A DNA stretch of 64,000 bases from Caulobacteraceae bacterium UBA5005 (GTDB lineage Bacteria; Pseudomonadota; Alphaproteobacteria; Caulobacterales; Caulobacteraceae), in the NCBI GenBank assembly GCA_002398405.1, contig DGYN01000062.1:8200-72199 (forward strand), given 5' to 3'. Positions 8,122-17,488 of the stretch are shown here, in pieces. Each line of letters opens with the position of its first letter. Positions within the stretch are counted from its first letter, which is position 1. Both the position numbers and the translations under genes were made by a program. Under the pieces are notes generated by a model, which saw only the letters and a list, made by a program, of their open reading frames with translations, ran no database searches and had not been told where the DNA came from.

Positions 8122-9323
8122 GCGGCGGCGGCCTTACGAGCCCGCTCGCAGGTCTTCTCCAGCCGTTCGATCGCCTGGCGGGCCTCGTCGATCGTCATGT
8201 TGAGGGCCGGCACCAAGCGGATGCAGTTGTCGCCGCCGCCGGCGATCAAGAGGCCCTCGTCGCGGGCCATCTGCATGAAGTCGCGGTTGTTGGGGATGAC
8301 CTTTACGCCGATCAGCAGGCCCTTGCCGCGGATGTCGACGATGATGTCGGAATAGCGGTCCCGCAGGCCGGCCAGCTGCTGGTTCAGATAGCCCGCGACG
8401 TTGCGGACGTTGCCCAGCAAAGCGTCGGTGTTGATCTCATCGAAGGCCGCGATGCCGACCGCCATGGCCAGCGGATTGCCGCCATAGGTCGAGCCGTGGG
8501 TGCCGGGAACCATGCCGCCGGCGGCCTCATGGGTGGCGAGCAGGGCGCCCAGGGGAAAGCCGTTACCGATGGCCTTGGCGACGGCCATGATGTCGGGCTC
8601 TGTTCCCTCCGCCCAGTCGTGGGCGAAGAGGCGGCCGGTGCGGCCCATGCCGCACTGGATTTCGTCGTAGATCAGCAGGATCCCGGCGCCGGTGCAGATT
8701 TGGCGAAGCTCGCGAAGCTGGGTGTCGCTCAGCGCCCGCGCGCCGCCCTCGCCCTGCACGGGCTCGATGATCACGCCGGCGGTGGTCGGACCGATCAGGG
8801 CCTTAAGCGCTTCCCAGTCGCCGAAGGTGGACTGGATATAGCCGGGCAGGCGCGGGCCGAAGCCCTCCAGATAGGCGGCGTTGCCCGAGGCGTTGACGGC
8901 GGCGTAGCTGCGGCCGTGGAAGGAGCCGTCGAAGCCGATGATGTCGATCTTCTCAGGATTACCCTTGGCGAAGTGGTAGCGGCGCGCAGCCTTGAGCGCG
9001 AGCTCGATGCTTTCCGTGCCCGAGTTGGTGAAGAACACCACATCGGCAAAGCTGGCGTCGGTCAGGCGCTTGGCCAGCGCCTCCTGTCCCGGGATCTGGA
9101 AGATGTTGGAGACGTGCCACAGCTTGTTCGCCTGCTCGGTCAGGGCGGCGATGAGCTTTGGATTGGCATGGCCCAGACCCGTGGTGGCGATCCCCGCCAC
9201 GCAGTCGAGATAGGCCGTTCCATCGGCGGTGTAGAGCCAGACGCCCTCGCCTCGCTCGAAGGCCAGACTCGCACGGCTATAGACCCCCATCAGATGGGTT
9301 GAGCTTTGCGGCGTGGCGGGCAT
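8118..9323 (-). CDS. argD: Acetylornithine aminotransferase
   Basis: 401 residues, class-III PLP aminotransferase of arginine (and possibly lysine) synthesis. Visible are [24 protein letters not shown], the [11 protein letters not shown] motif with the Asp that contacts PLP, and the PLP Lys in [14 protein letters not shown]. The ATG at 9323 gives a family-typical start ([17 protein letters not shown]); an upstream TTG is less likely. First gene of argD-argF-hslO. A perfect 8-bp inverted repeat lies in its 5-prime leader. Confidence 0.95.
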   Translation of the reverse strand: MPATPQSSTHLMGVYSRASLAFERGEGVWLYTADGTAYLDCVAGIATTGLGHANPKLIAALTEQANKLWHVSNIFQIPGQEALAKRLTDASFADVVFFTNSGTESIELALKAARRYHFAKGNPEKIDIIGFDGSFHGRSYAAVNASGNAAYLEGFGPRLPGYIQSTFGDWEALKALIGPTTAGVIIEPVQGEGGARALSDTQLRELRQICTGAGILLIYDEIQCGMGRTGRLFAHDWAEGTEPDIMAVAKAIGNGFPLGALLATHEAAGGMVPGTHGSTYGGNPLAMAVGIAAFDEINTDALLGNVRNVAGYLNQQLAGLRDRYSDIIVDIRGKGLLIGVKVIPNNRDFMQMARDEGLLIAGGGDNCIRLVPALNMTIDEARQAIERLEKTCERARKAAAA

Positions 9324-9347
9324 GAGCGGCCTCCCCAAACGTCAAAG

Positions 9348-9368
9348 CCCCGCAAGGGTTTTGCGGGG
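9348..9368. other. Inverted repeat in the argD leader (terminator-like or attenuator-like hairpin)
   Basis: CCCCGCAA and TTGCGGGG form a perfect 8-bp stem with a 5-nt loop (GGGTT). It lies 24 nt upstream of the argD start and between divergent transcription units, so no upstream gene on either strand clearly needs a terminator here. On the minus strand it is followed by only three T residues. It may shape the argD transcript leader. Confidence 0.5.
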
Positions 9369-9544
9369 ACAGGAAAGCGTCGCCTTTTCGGGAAAACTGT
9401 CCGGATTGTCAATGAAGGGCGGCGGCCAAAGCCAGCGCAATTCTTGTTTCCGCCCGGGAACAGGAAGAGCGGCCGGCTCCTTATTCCGGAAAAGCTTCAT
9501 CAGGAGGAATGGGGCCGCATTCAGATAATGTCGATGGGAATGAT

Positions 9545-9555
9545 CGATTTAATCG
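9545..9555. promoter_or_regulatory. Candidate operator, palindrome CGATT-T-AATCG upstream of sbp
   Basis: A perfect 5-bp inverted repeat around a single central T, 36 nt upstream of the sulfate-binding protein ATG. The 268-nt gap 9324-9591 also holds TTCCGGAA (9484-9491) and a strong GGAGGAG ribosome site 6 nt before the sbp start. An Rrf2-family regulator sits at the end of the same operon, so autoregulation through this site is conceivable but unproven. Confidence 0.3.
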
Positions 9556-9591
9556 TCTTAAAGCCCATGATCGAAGGCGGAGGAGTTTCTC

Positions 9592-10614
9592 ATGATCAGT
9601 CGCAGGATTTTCGGTGCGAGCGCGCTGGCGCTCGTGGCGGCCGGGTGCGGCCGGTCGGCCGGGAAGGGCGGGGGCGGGCCCATCAAGCTCTTGAACGTTT
9701 CCTACGATCCGACGCGCGAGCTGTATCGCGCGGTCAACGAGGCCTTCATCAAGGTCTGGGCCGCCGGGCACGGCGGTCAGGTACTGGAAATCGAAATGTC
9801 GCACGGCGGCTCCGGCAGCCAGGCGCGCGCGGTGATCGACGGCCTGAAGGCCAGCGTCGTCACCCTGGCCGTGCCGCACGACATCGACAATATCGCCAAG
9901 CAGGGCCTCATCGACGCTGGGTGGCGCAGCCGCCTGCCGCACAATTCCGCCCCCTACACCTCGACCATCGTTTTCCTGGTCCGCAAGGGAAATCCCAAGG
10001 GCGTCAAGGACTGGGGCGACCTGATCAAGCCGGGCGTCAAGGTCATCACGCCGAACCCGAAAACCTCGGGCGGCGCCCGCTGGAACTATCTCGCCGCCTA
10101 TGGCTGGGCCCTGCGCCAGCCGGGCGCCGCCGATCAGAGCGCCCAGGACTTCGTCAAGAAGCTCTACGCCAACGTTCCGGTGCTCGACACCGGCGCGCGG
10201 GGATCGACCACCACCTTCGTGCAACGCGGGATCGGCGACGTTTTGCTGACCTGGGAGAACGAGGCGCATCTGGCGCTGGCCGAAGACGGGGCGGGCAATT
10301 TCGAGATCGTCGCCCCGTCGGTGAGCATACTCGCCGAGCCGGCGGTCGCCTTAGTCGACAAGAACCTGGCCGATGAAGGACAGCGCGCCCTGGCTGAAGC
10401 CTATCTGCGCTTCCTCTATACGCCCGAGGGCCAGACCATTGCGGCCAAGGCCTTCTATCGCCCGACGGACCCGGCGGTCATCGCCGCCACGGCGAGCCAA
10501 TTTCCGCAGATTCCCCTGATCCGCACGGATGAGGTCTTTGGTCCCTGGGCCGACATCCACGCCAAGCACTTCGCCGAGGGCGGGGTGTTCGACAAGATCT
10601 CGCAGAAAACCTAG
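9592..10614 (+). CDS. sbp: Sulfate ABC transporter, periplasmic substrate-binding protein
   Basis: 340 residues of the Sbp/CysP family. The N-terminus has a lipobox-like LVAAGC, so the protein may be membrane-anchored. Family motifs: [36 protein letters not shown]-like [47 protein letters not shown] and LLTWENEA. It should capture sulfate (or thiosulfate) for the CysTWA importer that follows directly. The TAG stop abuts the ATG of cysT with no gap. Confidence 0.93.
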   Translation: MISRRIFGASALALVAAGCGRSAGKGGGGPIKLLNVSYDPTRELYRAVNEAFIKVWAAGHGGQVLEIEMSHGGSGSQARAVIDGLKASVVTLAVPHDIDNIAKQGLIDAGWRSRLPHNSAPYTSTIVFLVRKGNPKGVKDWGDLIKPGVKVITPNPKTSGGARWNYLAAYGWALRQPGAADQSAQDFVKKLYANVPVLDTGARGSTTTFVQRGIGDVLLTWENEAHLALAEDGAGNFEIVAPSVSILAEPAVALVDKNLADEGQRALAEAYLRFLYTPEGQTIAAKAFYRPTDPAVIAATASQFPQIPLIRTDEVFGPWADIHAKHFAEGGVFDKISQKT

Positions 10615-11463
10615 ATGACCGACGCCGTCGCGCGCCGCTGGCGCTTTGTCGAGCCCAGCGCCCTGCCCGGCTTCAAACCGGCCATGGGCTTCACCATGGT
10701 CTATCTGTCCTTCTTCCTGTTGCTGCCTCTGGCGGCCCTGATCCTGCGCCCGTGGGAGCACGGCTGGGATCATGTCTGGAAGGTGATCAGCGCGCCCCGC
10801 ACCCTCGACGCCCTGAAGCTCAGCTTCGGGGCGGCCTTCTTCGCCGCCTGCATAAATGCGGTGTTCGGGACCATCGTCGCCTGGGTGCTGGTGCGTTACG
10901 ACTTCTTTGGCCGCCGGCTGCTGGACGCCTTCGTCGATCTGCCCTTCGCCCTGCCGACCGCCGTGGCGGGGATATCGCTCGCCGCCATCTATGCGCCGAA
11001 CGGCATGGTCGGGAAGGTATTCGCCCCCCACGACATCATGATCGCCTACACCCCGATCGGGGTGATGATCGCGCTTATCTTCGTCGGCTTTCCCTTCGTG
11101 GTCCGGTCGATCCAGCCCGTGCTGGAAGACATGTCCGTCGAGGTTGAGGAAGCCGCCGCGACGCTGGGCGCCGGCCGCATCCGGACCATCATCCAGGTGG
11201 TCTTCCCGGTTATCTTCCCGGCCCTGACGGCGGGCTTTTCCCTGGCCTTCGCCCGGGCGGTCGGGGAGTACGGGTCGGTCATCTTCATCGCCGGCAATAT
11301 CCAGAACGTCACCGAGATCGCGCCGCTCCTGATCGTCATGCGGCTGGAGGAATTCGACTACGCGGGCGCGGCGGCGGTGGGCCTGGTCATGCTGACCCTT
11401 TCGGTCGTGCTGCTCTTCGTCCTCAACCTGATCCAGTCCTGGATCTCGCGGAGGGGCGCCTAG
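10615..11463 (+). CDS. cysT: Sulfate ABC transporter permease CysT (CysU)
   Basis: 282 residues with about six hydrophobic segments. The permease loop that docks the ATPase reads [14 protein letters not shown] near residue 182, and DLPFALPTAVAGI is typical of CysT. It forms the inner-membrane channel with CysW. It starts immediately after the sbp stop and its own TAG abuts cysW, so the operon has no spacers here. Confidence 0.94.
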   Translation: MTDAVARRWRFVEPSALPGFKPAMGFTMVYLSFFLLLPLAALILRPWEHGWDHVWKVISAPRTLDALKLSFGAAFFAACINAVFGTIVAWVLVRYDFFGRRLLDAFVDLPFALPTAVAGISLAAIYAPNGMVGKVFAPHDIMIAYTPIGVMIALIFVGFPFVVRSIQPVLEDMSVEVEEAAATLGAGRIRTIIQVVFPVIFPALTAGFSLAFARAVGEYGSVIFIAGNIQNVTEIAPLLIVMRLEEFDYAGAAAVGLVMLTLSVVLLFVLNLIQSWISRRGA

Positions 11464-12324
11464 ATGTATCTTTCCAGACCCGCCAAGAACCCGGCCCGCC
11501 GCGACCCGACCCTGCTGGCGGGCGTGATGATCGGCGTCGCCATCATCTATCTGGTGTTCGTCCTCTTCCTGCCCCTGTTCACGGTGTTCTTCGAGGCCCT
11601 GCGCAAGGGGTTCGGCGACTACTTCAGGGGGCTGGCCGACCGGGACGCCCTGTCAGCCATCAAGCTGACCCTGCTGATCGCCGCCATCGCGGCGCCGCTG
11701 AATACCGTGTTCGGCCTCGCCGCCGCCTGGTGCGTCACCAAGTTTGAGTTCTTCGGCAAAAACGTCCTTTTGACCCTGATCGACCTGCCGTTTTCGATCT
11801 CGCCGGTCATATCGGGCCTGGTCTACGTCCTGCTCTACGGGGCCAACGGCTGGTTTGGGCCGACCCTGGACGCCTGGGGAATCCAGATCATCTTCACCGT
11901 CACCGGCATCGTCCTGGCCACCACCCTGGTCACCCTGCCCTTCGTGGCGCGGGAGCTCATTCCCCTGATGCAGGGACAGGGCACGGACGAGGAGGCGGCG
12001 GCGGCGACCCTGGGCGCCGGCGGCCTGCGCACCTTCTTCCTGGTCACCCTTCCCAATATCAAATGGGGCCTGATGTACGGGGTCCTGCTCTGCACCGCCC
12101 GGGCCATGGGCGAGTTCGGCGCCGTGGCCGTGGTCAGCGGCAAGATCCGCGGCCAGACCGCCACCATGCCCCTGCAGGTGGAGATCCTCTACAACGAGTA
12201 CAACTTCGTCGCCGCCTTCGCGGTGGCCTCTCTGCTCGCCCTCTTCGCCCTCATCACCCTGGCCGTGAAGACCTTCCTCGAGGCGCGCTTCGCCCACGAG
12301 CTTGCCGCGCAGCGCTGGCGATAA
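11464..12324 (+). CDS. cysW: Sulfate ABC transporter permease CysW
   Basis: 286 residues, six predicted membrane segments. Diagnostic stretches are [20 protein letters not shown] and the ATPase-docking loop [31 protein letters not shown] is also a CysW signature. It pairs with CysT. The Asp in DLPFSISPV and the overall spacing match the family closely. It ends 13 nt before cysA. Confidence 0.94.
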   Translation: MYLSRPAKNPARRDPTLLAGVMIGVAIIYLVFVLFLPLFTVFFEALRKGFGDYFRGLADRDALSAIKLTLLIAAIAAPLNTVFGLAAAWCVTKFEFFGKNVLLTLIDLPFSISPVISGLVYVLLYGANGWFGPTLDAWGIQIIFTVTGIVLATTLVTLPFVARELIPLMQGQGTDEEAAAATLGAGGLRTFFLVTLPNIKWGLMYGVLLCTARAMGEFGAVAVVSGKIRGQTATMPLQVEILYNEYNFVAAFAVASLLALFALITLAVKTFLEARFAHELAAQRWR

Positions 12325-12337
12325 GGAAAACCAGATC

Positions 12338-13378
12338 ATGTCCCTTGAAGTCACCGGCGTTCGGAAATCCTTCGGCCGCTTCCCGGCCCTCGATGATGTT
12401 TCTCTGCTGGCGGAGAACGGCGAATTCCTGGCCCTGCTCGGACCCTCGGGGTCGGGCAAGACCACCCTGCTGCGCGTCATCGCCGGACTTGAGGAGGCTG
12501 AGACCGGATCGGTGCGGTTCGGCGATGAGGACCTCTTGGCCAAGCCCGTCCGCCAGCGCGGCATCGGCCTTGTCTTCCAGCACTACGCCCTTTTCCGGCA
12601 TATGACCGCCGCCCAGAACATCGCCTTCGGCATCAAGTCCAAGCCCCGCGCCGTCCGGCCATCGGCGAACCAGATCAAGGCCAAGGTCGAAGAGCTATTG
12701 AACCTCGTCCAGCTTGAGGGCCTCGGCGGCCGTTATCCGAGCCAGCTCTCCGGCGGCCAACGGCAACGGGTGGCGCTCGCCCGGGCCCTGGCCATCGAGC
12801 CCAAGATCCTGCTGCTGGACGAGCCGTTCGGCGCCCTGGACGCCAAGGTTAGGCGCGGCCTTCGCCGCTGGCTGCGCGAACTGCATGAGCGCACGGGCCT
12901 GACCACCATCTTCGTCACCCACGACCAGGAAGAGGCCCTGGAGCTGGCCGACCGGGTGGCGATCCTGAAAGACGGCAAGGTCGAGCAGATCGGCACGCCC
13001 GAGGAGCTTTATCACGACCCGGCCAGCGCCTTTGTCTTCGACTTCCTCGGCGACAGCATCCAGATGGCCTGTGAGGTCAAGGGCGGCATGGCTGTCATCG
13101 GCGGCGTCAGCGCGCCGATCATCGGTCAGAAGCCCGACAAGGACGGCCCTGCCACGGCCTATATCCGCCCCGACGGCTTCCAGATCGGACCCAAGGACGG
13201 CGAAGGCCTGGGGGCCCGCATCCGCGATGTCCTCTTGGCCGGACCCGACGCCCGCATCGACTGCGTCATCGACAACGACGGCGCCGTCGAGGTCCGCGTT
13301 CCGCACAAGGCCGCCAAGGGCCTCGCGCCCAAGGACCGCATCACGCTCAAGGCCCGGGCCGTGCGAGTCTGGGCATAA
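12338..13378 (+). CDS. cysA: Sulfate/thiosulfate ABC transporter ATP-binding protein
   Basis: 346 residues from the ATG at 12338; an in-frame ATG 12 codons upstream lies inside cysW and is unlikely. Walker [10 protein letters not shown] near residue 37, signature [14 protein letters not shown] near 136, Walker [13 protein letters not shown], and the H-loop FVTHDQEEA. The last 110 residues form a TOBE-like regulatory domain (CysA C-terminal domain). It powers the CysTW permease. Confidence 0.94.
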   Translation: MSLEVTGVRKSFGRFPALDDVSLLAENGEFLALLGPSGSGKTTLLRVIAGLEEAETGSVRFGDEDLLAKPVRQRGIGLVFQHYALFRHMTAAQNIAFGIKSKPRAVRPSANQIKAKVEELLNLVQLEGLGGRYPSQLSGGQRQRVALARALAIEPKILLLDEPFGALDAKVRRGLRRWLRELHERTGLTTIFVTHDQEEALELADRVAILKDGKVEQIGTPEELYHDPASAFVFDFLGDSIQMACEVKGGMAVIGGVSAPIIGQKPDKDGPATAYIRPDGFQIGPKDGEGLGARIRDVLLAGPDARIDCVIDNDGAVEVRVPHKAAKGLAPKDRITLKARAVRVWA

Positions 13379-13434
13379 GGATTGCGGACCCCCGCCTGAT
13401 TGCCTTAGTCAGGTCGGCGGGCCCAAGGACGACG

Positions 13435-13893
13435 ATGCTCACCAGTAAAGCCAAGTACGCGCTGCGCGCCATGATCGACCTCGCCGGCCAGCCGGGCGAT
13501 CAGCCGCGCCGGCCGGTGTTTATCGCCGATGTCGCCAGGCGTCAGGACATTCCGCGCCGCTTTTTGGAGAACATCCTCCTGGAGCTGCGCAAGCACGGCA
13601 TGGTGGTCAGCCATCGCGGCAAGGCGGGGGGCTACGCCCTGGCCAAGGAGCCGGAACTGATCACTTTCGCCGACATCATCCGCGCCATCGACGGGCCCCT
13701 GGCCCTGACCCCCTGCACCAGCGCCACCGCCTATCGCCGCTGCGAGGACTGCCTGGGTGAGGACGCCTGCGCGCTCCGCCAGACCCTGACCCTGGTGCGA
13801 GACGCCTCCGCCGCCATCCTCGAGAACGCCACCCTGGCCCAGGCCGCCTGGGGCGCGGGCCCGGGCGCGGACAAGACCTCCTCCGCGGCCTGA
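13435..13893 (+). CDS. Rrf2 family transcriptional regulator
   Basis: 152 residues. N-terminal winged helix (KAKYALRAMIDLA, RQDIPRRFLENILLELRKHGMV, RGKAGGYAL) as in IscR, CymR and NsrR. The C-terminal half has four Cys in PCTSATAYRRCEDCLGEDAC, which includes the spacing usual for Rrf2 proteins that bind an Fe-S cluster. It follows cysA by 56 nt on the same strand, so it is a plausible sulfur or redox regulator of the sulfate importer. CymR and IscR, in the same family, control cysteine and Fe-S metabolism; which one this resembles functionally is not decided by sequence. Confidence 0.88.
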   Translation: MLTSKAKYALRAMIDLAGQPGDQPRRPVFIADVARRQDIPRRFLENILLELRKHGMVVSHRGKAGGYALAKEPELITFADIIRAIDGPLALTPCTSATAYRRCEDCLGEDACALRQTLTLVRDASAAILENATLAQAAWGAGPGADKTSSAA

Positions 13894-14279
13894 TGCTGGT
13901 CGTCGAGACCGAGCTCAAGATAAGCCCCATCGCCGGGATCGGCGTCTTCGCCAGGGGTCCGGCCGCCAAGGGCGCTCTGGTCTGGACCTATGACGAGCGC
14001 ATCGATCGCACCCTTGATCCGCGGGCCTTGAAGACCCTGCCCGATCACGTGCGCCAGGCCCTGATCACTCATACGACCTGGCATGAGGGCCGCGGGGTTC
14101 ATGTGGTGTGGGGCGATAACGCCAAGTTCCTGAACCACGCGGACGATCCGAACCTCGCCTTCGCGGGCGCGGGCTTCGAAGACGCCGTCGCGGCGCGGGA
14201 CATCGCCGCGGGCGAGGAACTGACCGCCGACTACCGGGTGATCTGCGACCACGTCCGGATGAACGGCAACCGGTTTTAG
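13893..14279 (+). CDS. Small SET domain-containing protein
   Basis: 128 residues, essentially one SET domain. Visible are GIGVFARGPAAKGALVWTY (SET-I entry), KFLNHADDPN (the NHxxxPN cofactor-binding motif) and ARDIAAGEELTADY (C-terminal catalytic Tyr motif). SET proteins methylate lysines in eukaryotes; small bacterial copies have mostly unknown targets. Its ATG overlaps the regulator stop by 1 nt (TGATG), so the two are translationally coupled. The stop overlaps that of the convergent lipoprotein gene. Confidence 0.85.
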   Translation: MLVVETELKISPIAGIGVFARGPAAKGALVWTYDERIDRTLDPRALKTLPDHVRQALITHTTWHEGRGVHVVWGDNAKFLNHADDPNLAFAGAGFEDAVAARDIAAGEELTADYRVICDHVRMNGNRF

Positions 14280-15100
14280 TTCCCCGGCCGGAACGGCGAG
14301 TCGCGCCCGTTGCCCTTCGGCGGCTCGATGGCGCGGACCGGCGGCGGCGGCTCGATATAGTTGGGCGGGGTGTAGGCTTCGAGATTGATCTCGGGCTCGC
14401 GCTCGCCGGCCAGCATGGAGAGCTGGCCCTTCATGCGGCCGTCCGCGGCCCGGGCCGCTTCCTCCCGCCGCGCCGGGGCGCCGAGGATGGTGGTCATGGC
14501 GATCTCGCGCGGGGCCGATCCCTCGGTGGTCAGGCCGCCGACGATCCAGTCCTCCGGGCCCAGCGTCACCACCGCCGTGGCGGCGAAGGGCTGCATAGGC
14601 GGCAGGGCGCCCGCCATGGCCCGGCCGGCCGGGGTCAGGGCCGGCGTGACCTCGATCTCCACCTCGCAGCCGTTGGCGGCCAGGGCGGCGGGGGTCTTGC
14701 AGTCGACGAGCGGCTCGCCGGTGACCTTGGCCTCGAACCAGGGCTCATCGGGATTGGCCAGGATGTCGTTGGCGGACTTGGACAGGGTGAAGGCCGCGCG
14801 GGTAGCGAACTGGGCGCCAGACATCTCCAGAAGGCCGCGCTGCTGCAGCCACCAGTTCACAGGCTCGGGCGTTCCGTCGAGGTTGATGATCAGCGTGTCC
14901 CAGCCAACCTGCGCCTCGCCCGAGGCGGCGCGCAGCAGGCCCATGATCGCCGCGGCGGGCTCATTCATCTGGTCTTCGATCGCGAGCGCGACGGCGTCGA
15001 GGGCTTCCTCGTCGATCTGGTCGGGCCCGCCCGGCTGGCAGGCGCCCAGACCCGTTACAAGACCGGTCGCGAGCAGCAGGGCGGCGATCGTTCTGCGCAT
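14276..15100 (-). CDS. Hypothetical lipoprotein
   Basis: 274 residues with a lipoprotein signal peptide (VTGLGAC, lipid Cys at about 21). No domain recognised. A central pair of Cys (LVDCKTPAALAANGCEVEIEV) may form a disulfide. The end is Pro-rich (YIEPPPPVRAIEPPKGNG). Its start is 12 nt after the stop of the ABC-2 permease, so the two are probably co-transcribed. Confidence 0.72.
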   Translation of the reverse strand: MRRTIAALLLATGLVTGLGACQPGGPDQIDEEALDAVALAIEDQMNEPAAAIMGLLRAASGEAQVGWDTLIINLDGTPEPVNWWLQQRGLLEMSGAQFATRAAFTLSKSANDILANPDEPWFEAKVTGEPLVDCKTPAALAANGCEVEIEVTPALTPAGRAMAGALPPMQPFAATAVVTLGPEDWIVGGLTTEGSAPREIAMTTILGAPARREEAARAADGRMKGQLSMLAGEREPEINLEAYTPPNYIEPPPPVRAIEPPKGNGRDSPFRPGN

Positions 15101-15112
15101 CTCCCCTCCCCG

Positions 15113-15919
15113 TCAGCTCTTCAGCCGGTAGCCCGTATGGAACAGCGACCAGCCGGCGATCGCAAGAATCACGTTCAGGACCGCGACCACAATCACTCCG
15201 ATCATCAGCGAGCCGTCGGCCACCCCCAGGAACCCGTAGCGGAAGCCGTCGATCAGATAGAAGAACGGGTTCCAGTGACTGAGGGTGTGGAAGGGCTCGG
15301 GCAGCCGGTCCACCAGATAGAAGGTCCCCGACAGGAAGGTCATCGGCATGACCAGGAAGTTCGTCACCGCCGCCAGATGATCAAACTTCTCTGACCAAAG
15401 GCCCGTGAAGATGCCCAGGAGCGCCAGCATCAGGGCCGCGCCAAAGCCGAAATAGAGGATGGCCCAGAGATGGGCGACGCCGAAGGGGGCGAAGAACCAG
15501 ACCGCCACCGCCGTGATCAGCCCGACAAACACCCCCCGCGTCACGGCCCCGGCCGCAAAGCCGCTCGCCAGCTCCACCGACGACAGCGGGGGCGTGAGGA
15601 AGTCGGGAGTCAGGCCCATCATCTTGGCCTGCAGGATCGAGGACGAGGAATTGGCGAAGGCGTTGTTGAGGATGGCCATCATGATCAGGCCCGGACCGAT
15701 GAAGTGGGCGAAGTCGACGCCGGGCAGCATCTGGCGATCCGTGCCGATCGCGACCACGAAGACCAGCATGTAGAGCAGCGTGGTGACCACGGGCGCCAGC
15801 ACCGTCTGCAGCCCCACCTTCCAGAACCGCTTCACCTCCCGCAGATAGAGGGTCCAGACGCCGATCCAGTTGGCGCCTGGATATTTGCGCGGGGCGGGAG
15901 GGGTGACGGCTTCGCTCAT
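15113..15919 (-). CDS. ABC-2 type transporter permease
   Basis: 268 residues from the ATG at 15919; the open frame upstream encodes low-complexity sequence and is not likely translated. It has six hydrophobic segments and the ABC-2 pattern (TLYLREVKRFWKVGLQTVLAPVVTTLLYMLVF; then a conserved FLSGTFYLVDRLP and HWNPFFYLIDGFRYGFLG). This family exports polysaccharides, lipids or drugs with a separate ATPase. No ATPase gene adjoins it here, so its partner is encoded elsewhere. Confidence 0.88.
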   Translation of the reverse strand: MSEAVTPPAPRKYPGANWIGVWTLYLREVKRFWKVGLQTVLAPVVTTLLYMLVFVVAIGTDRQMLPGVDFAHFIGPGLIMMAILNNAFANSSSSILQAKMMGLTPDFLTPPLSSVELASGFAAGAVTRGVFVGLITAVAVWFFAPFGVAHLWAILYFGFGAALMLALLGIFTGLWSEKFDHLAAVTNFLVMPMTFLSGTFYLVDRLPEPFHTLSHWNPFFYLIDGFRYGFLGVADGSLMIGVIVVAVLNVILAIAGWSLFHTGYRLKS

Positions 15920-16063
15920 GGGCCCCTGATGTGCGCCTAGGCAGGGTGCGACGCAAGGAGGGCTGACCGGATAAGTGGCCGCCGGTTCTCCGCCGAAAGC
16001 CCCGCCACGCAGAAAACCGGTTGCCGCCCATCGCGGCAATTGGACACACAAGATGTAGTTCCT

Positions 16064-16072
16064 TGTGGATAG
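16064..16072. promoter_or_regulatory. DnaA-box-like site upstream of gcrA
   Basis: TGTGGATAG matches 8 of 9 bases of the reverse DnaA box TGTGGATAA. It lies 108 nt upstream of the gcrA ATG, in a 260-nt gap between divergent genes. DnaA activates gcrA in Caulobacter crescentus (established knowledge), so the location is meaningful. The rest of the gap holds no gene that I can see; TTGGAC at 16040 may be part of a promoter. Confidence 0.55.
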
Positions 16073-16179
16073 AGCAATGGCGCCTATTGTGGCCCTTCAT
16101 AGAATGTTTACGATATCTGGTAGGCAATGGCGGGTGGCCAGACGCCAAGACACAACATCTAGGTTTGGGAGATGTGGCT

Positions 16180-16674
<495 letters not shown>

Positions 16675-16693
16675 GCCAGACCGTCGGCTACCC

Positions 16694-16698
16694 GACTC
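16694..16698. promoter_or_regulatory. GANTC (CcrM-type) methylation site between gcrA and the lectin-like gene
   Basis: GACTC, a GANTC site, lies 66 nt upstream of the ATG at 16764. In Caulobacter, methylated GANTC sites near the -35/-10 region mark GcrA-dependent promoters. The site alone is short and could be chance. Confidence 0.3.
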
Positions 16699-16763
16699 CC
16701 TTAAACCTCGAAATCGGCATAACGTCGTTCACGAGGGATATTTGGACTTGGGGGTAGAACCTT

Positions 16764-17447
16764 ATGCGTAAATTCGCCTATGCGGCGGCGGCGATCGTCG
16801 CGGCTTCACTGCTCGCGCCTGTTTCGGCGCATGCTGGCCTGATCTTTATGGCCAAATCGAATTGGGGCTGCCTGGTGAATTCCGGCGGCTCGGCCGTGCT
16901 GGGCAAGTGCAACAACAGCACGACCATCAACATGCAGTATATTCCGGGAGAGAACGTCTTCTACGGCCCGCTGCGGATGAACGGGGCGTGCCTGGACATC
17001 GTCAACAACCAGCTGCGCTTCGCGGCCTGTAACAACAGCCCTTCCCAAACCTGGAAGCTCAGTGGCAACGGCCAGCTGAACAATTCCTATTCCTGCGTGG
17101 TCGGCAGGGGCAACCAACTGGCGATCATGCCCTGCAACCAAGGGGGGCCGGGCGCGTGGATGTCGAGCGACATCACGCTGTACAGTGTGCCCGCCTCGGC
17201 CTCCATCCCGCCGGGAACCTTGCTGAAGAAGACGCCGCAGGGCCTGACCAACCCGGCGGGGCAAGTCGTCGTAACGGCCGCCTCTCTGGTGGCCGCCGGC
17301 GGCGGTAATCTGGTGGCGGCGGGCGGCGGCAACCTGATCGGCATGGACGGCTCGACCCTGGTCGCCGCCGGCGGCGGCAATCTGGTCGCCGCGGGGGGCG
17401 GCAACGCCGTCGCCGATGCGGCGCGCGCCGGCGCTTTCGGTCAGTAG
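16764..17447 (+). CDS. Secreted ricin-type lectin-like protein with LVAAGGGN repeats
   Basis: 227 residues. Sec signal peptide to about residue 24 (SAHA|GL). Residues 30-150 look like a single beta-trefoil lectin unit: Cys-paired subrepeats (WGCLVNSGGSAVLGKC, NGACLDIVNNQLRFAAC, SYSCVVGRGNQLAIMPC) and a QTW motif at SPSQTWKL. Residues 175-214 are five tandem 8-residue units, LVAAGGGN, four perfect and one divergent (LIGMDGST), which may stack as a small solenoid. It may bind glycan at the cell surface. The gene follows gcrA by 89 nt on the same strand; whether it is functionally linked to cell cycle is unknown. Confidence 0.75.
   Translation: MRKFAYAAAAIVAASLLAPVSAHAGLIFMAKSNWGCLVNSGGSAVLGKCNNSTTINMQYIPGENVFYGPLRMNGACLDIVNNQLRFAACNNSPSQTWKLSGNGQLNNSYSCVVGRGNQLAIMPCNQGGPGAWMSSDITLYSVPASASIPPGTLLKKTPQGLTNPAGQVVVTAASLVAAGGGNLVAAGGGNLIGMDGSTLVAAGGGNLVAAGGGNAVADAARAGAFGQ
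17286..17405 (+). repeat. Five tandem 24-bp units encoding LVAAGGGN
   Basis: Units start at 17286, 17310, 17334, 17358 and 17382, all in frame. Unit 3 encodes LIGMDGST. The others have the same protein sequence but differ at synonymous positions (GTG/GTC, GCC/GCG, GGT/GGC), so the protein repeat is kept by selection rather than by very recent slippage. Confidence 0.85.
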
Positions 17448-17460
17448 CGGTTAATGGGGC

Positions 17461-17484
17461 GTCCCCGGGACGGGAGCCGGGGAC
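17461..17484. terminator. Hairpin between convergent lectin-like gene and phoB
   Basis: GTCCCCGG and CCGGGGAC form a perfect 8-bp stem with an 8-nt loop in the 41-nt gap between two convergent stops. No T-run follows on either strand, so it is terminator-like only by position and stem strength. Confidence 0.4.
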
Positions 17485-17488
17485 TGCC

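Noticed and set aside
8076..9302. 408-residue plus-strand frame over argD
   Set aside because: Covers argD, which is intact and has all motifs; the plus-strand product is Gly/Ala/Val-rich shadow sequence.
9306..10376. Arg/Gly-rich plus-strand frame across the sbp start
   Set aside because: Out of frame with sbp; composition is that of a +1 shadow.
16021..16179. CtrA-binding site before gcrA
   Set aside because: No TTAA-N7-TTAA or near match found in this gap; only the DnaA-like box is supported.
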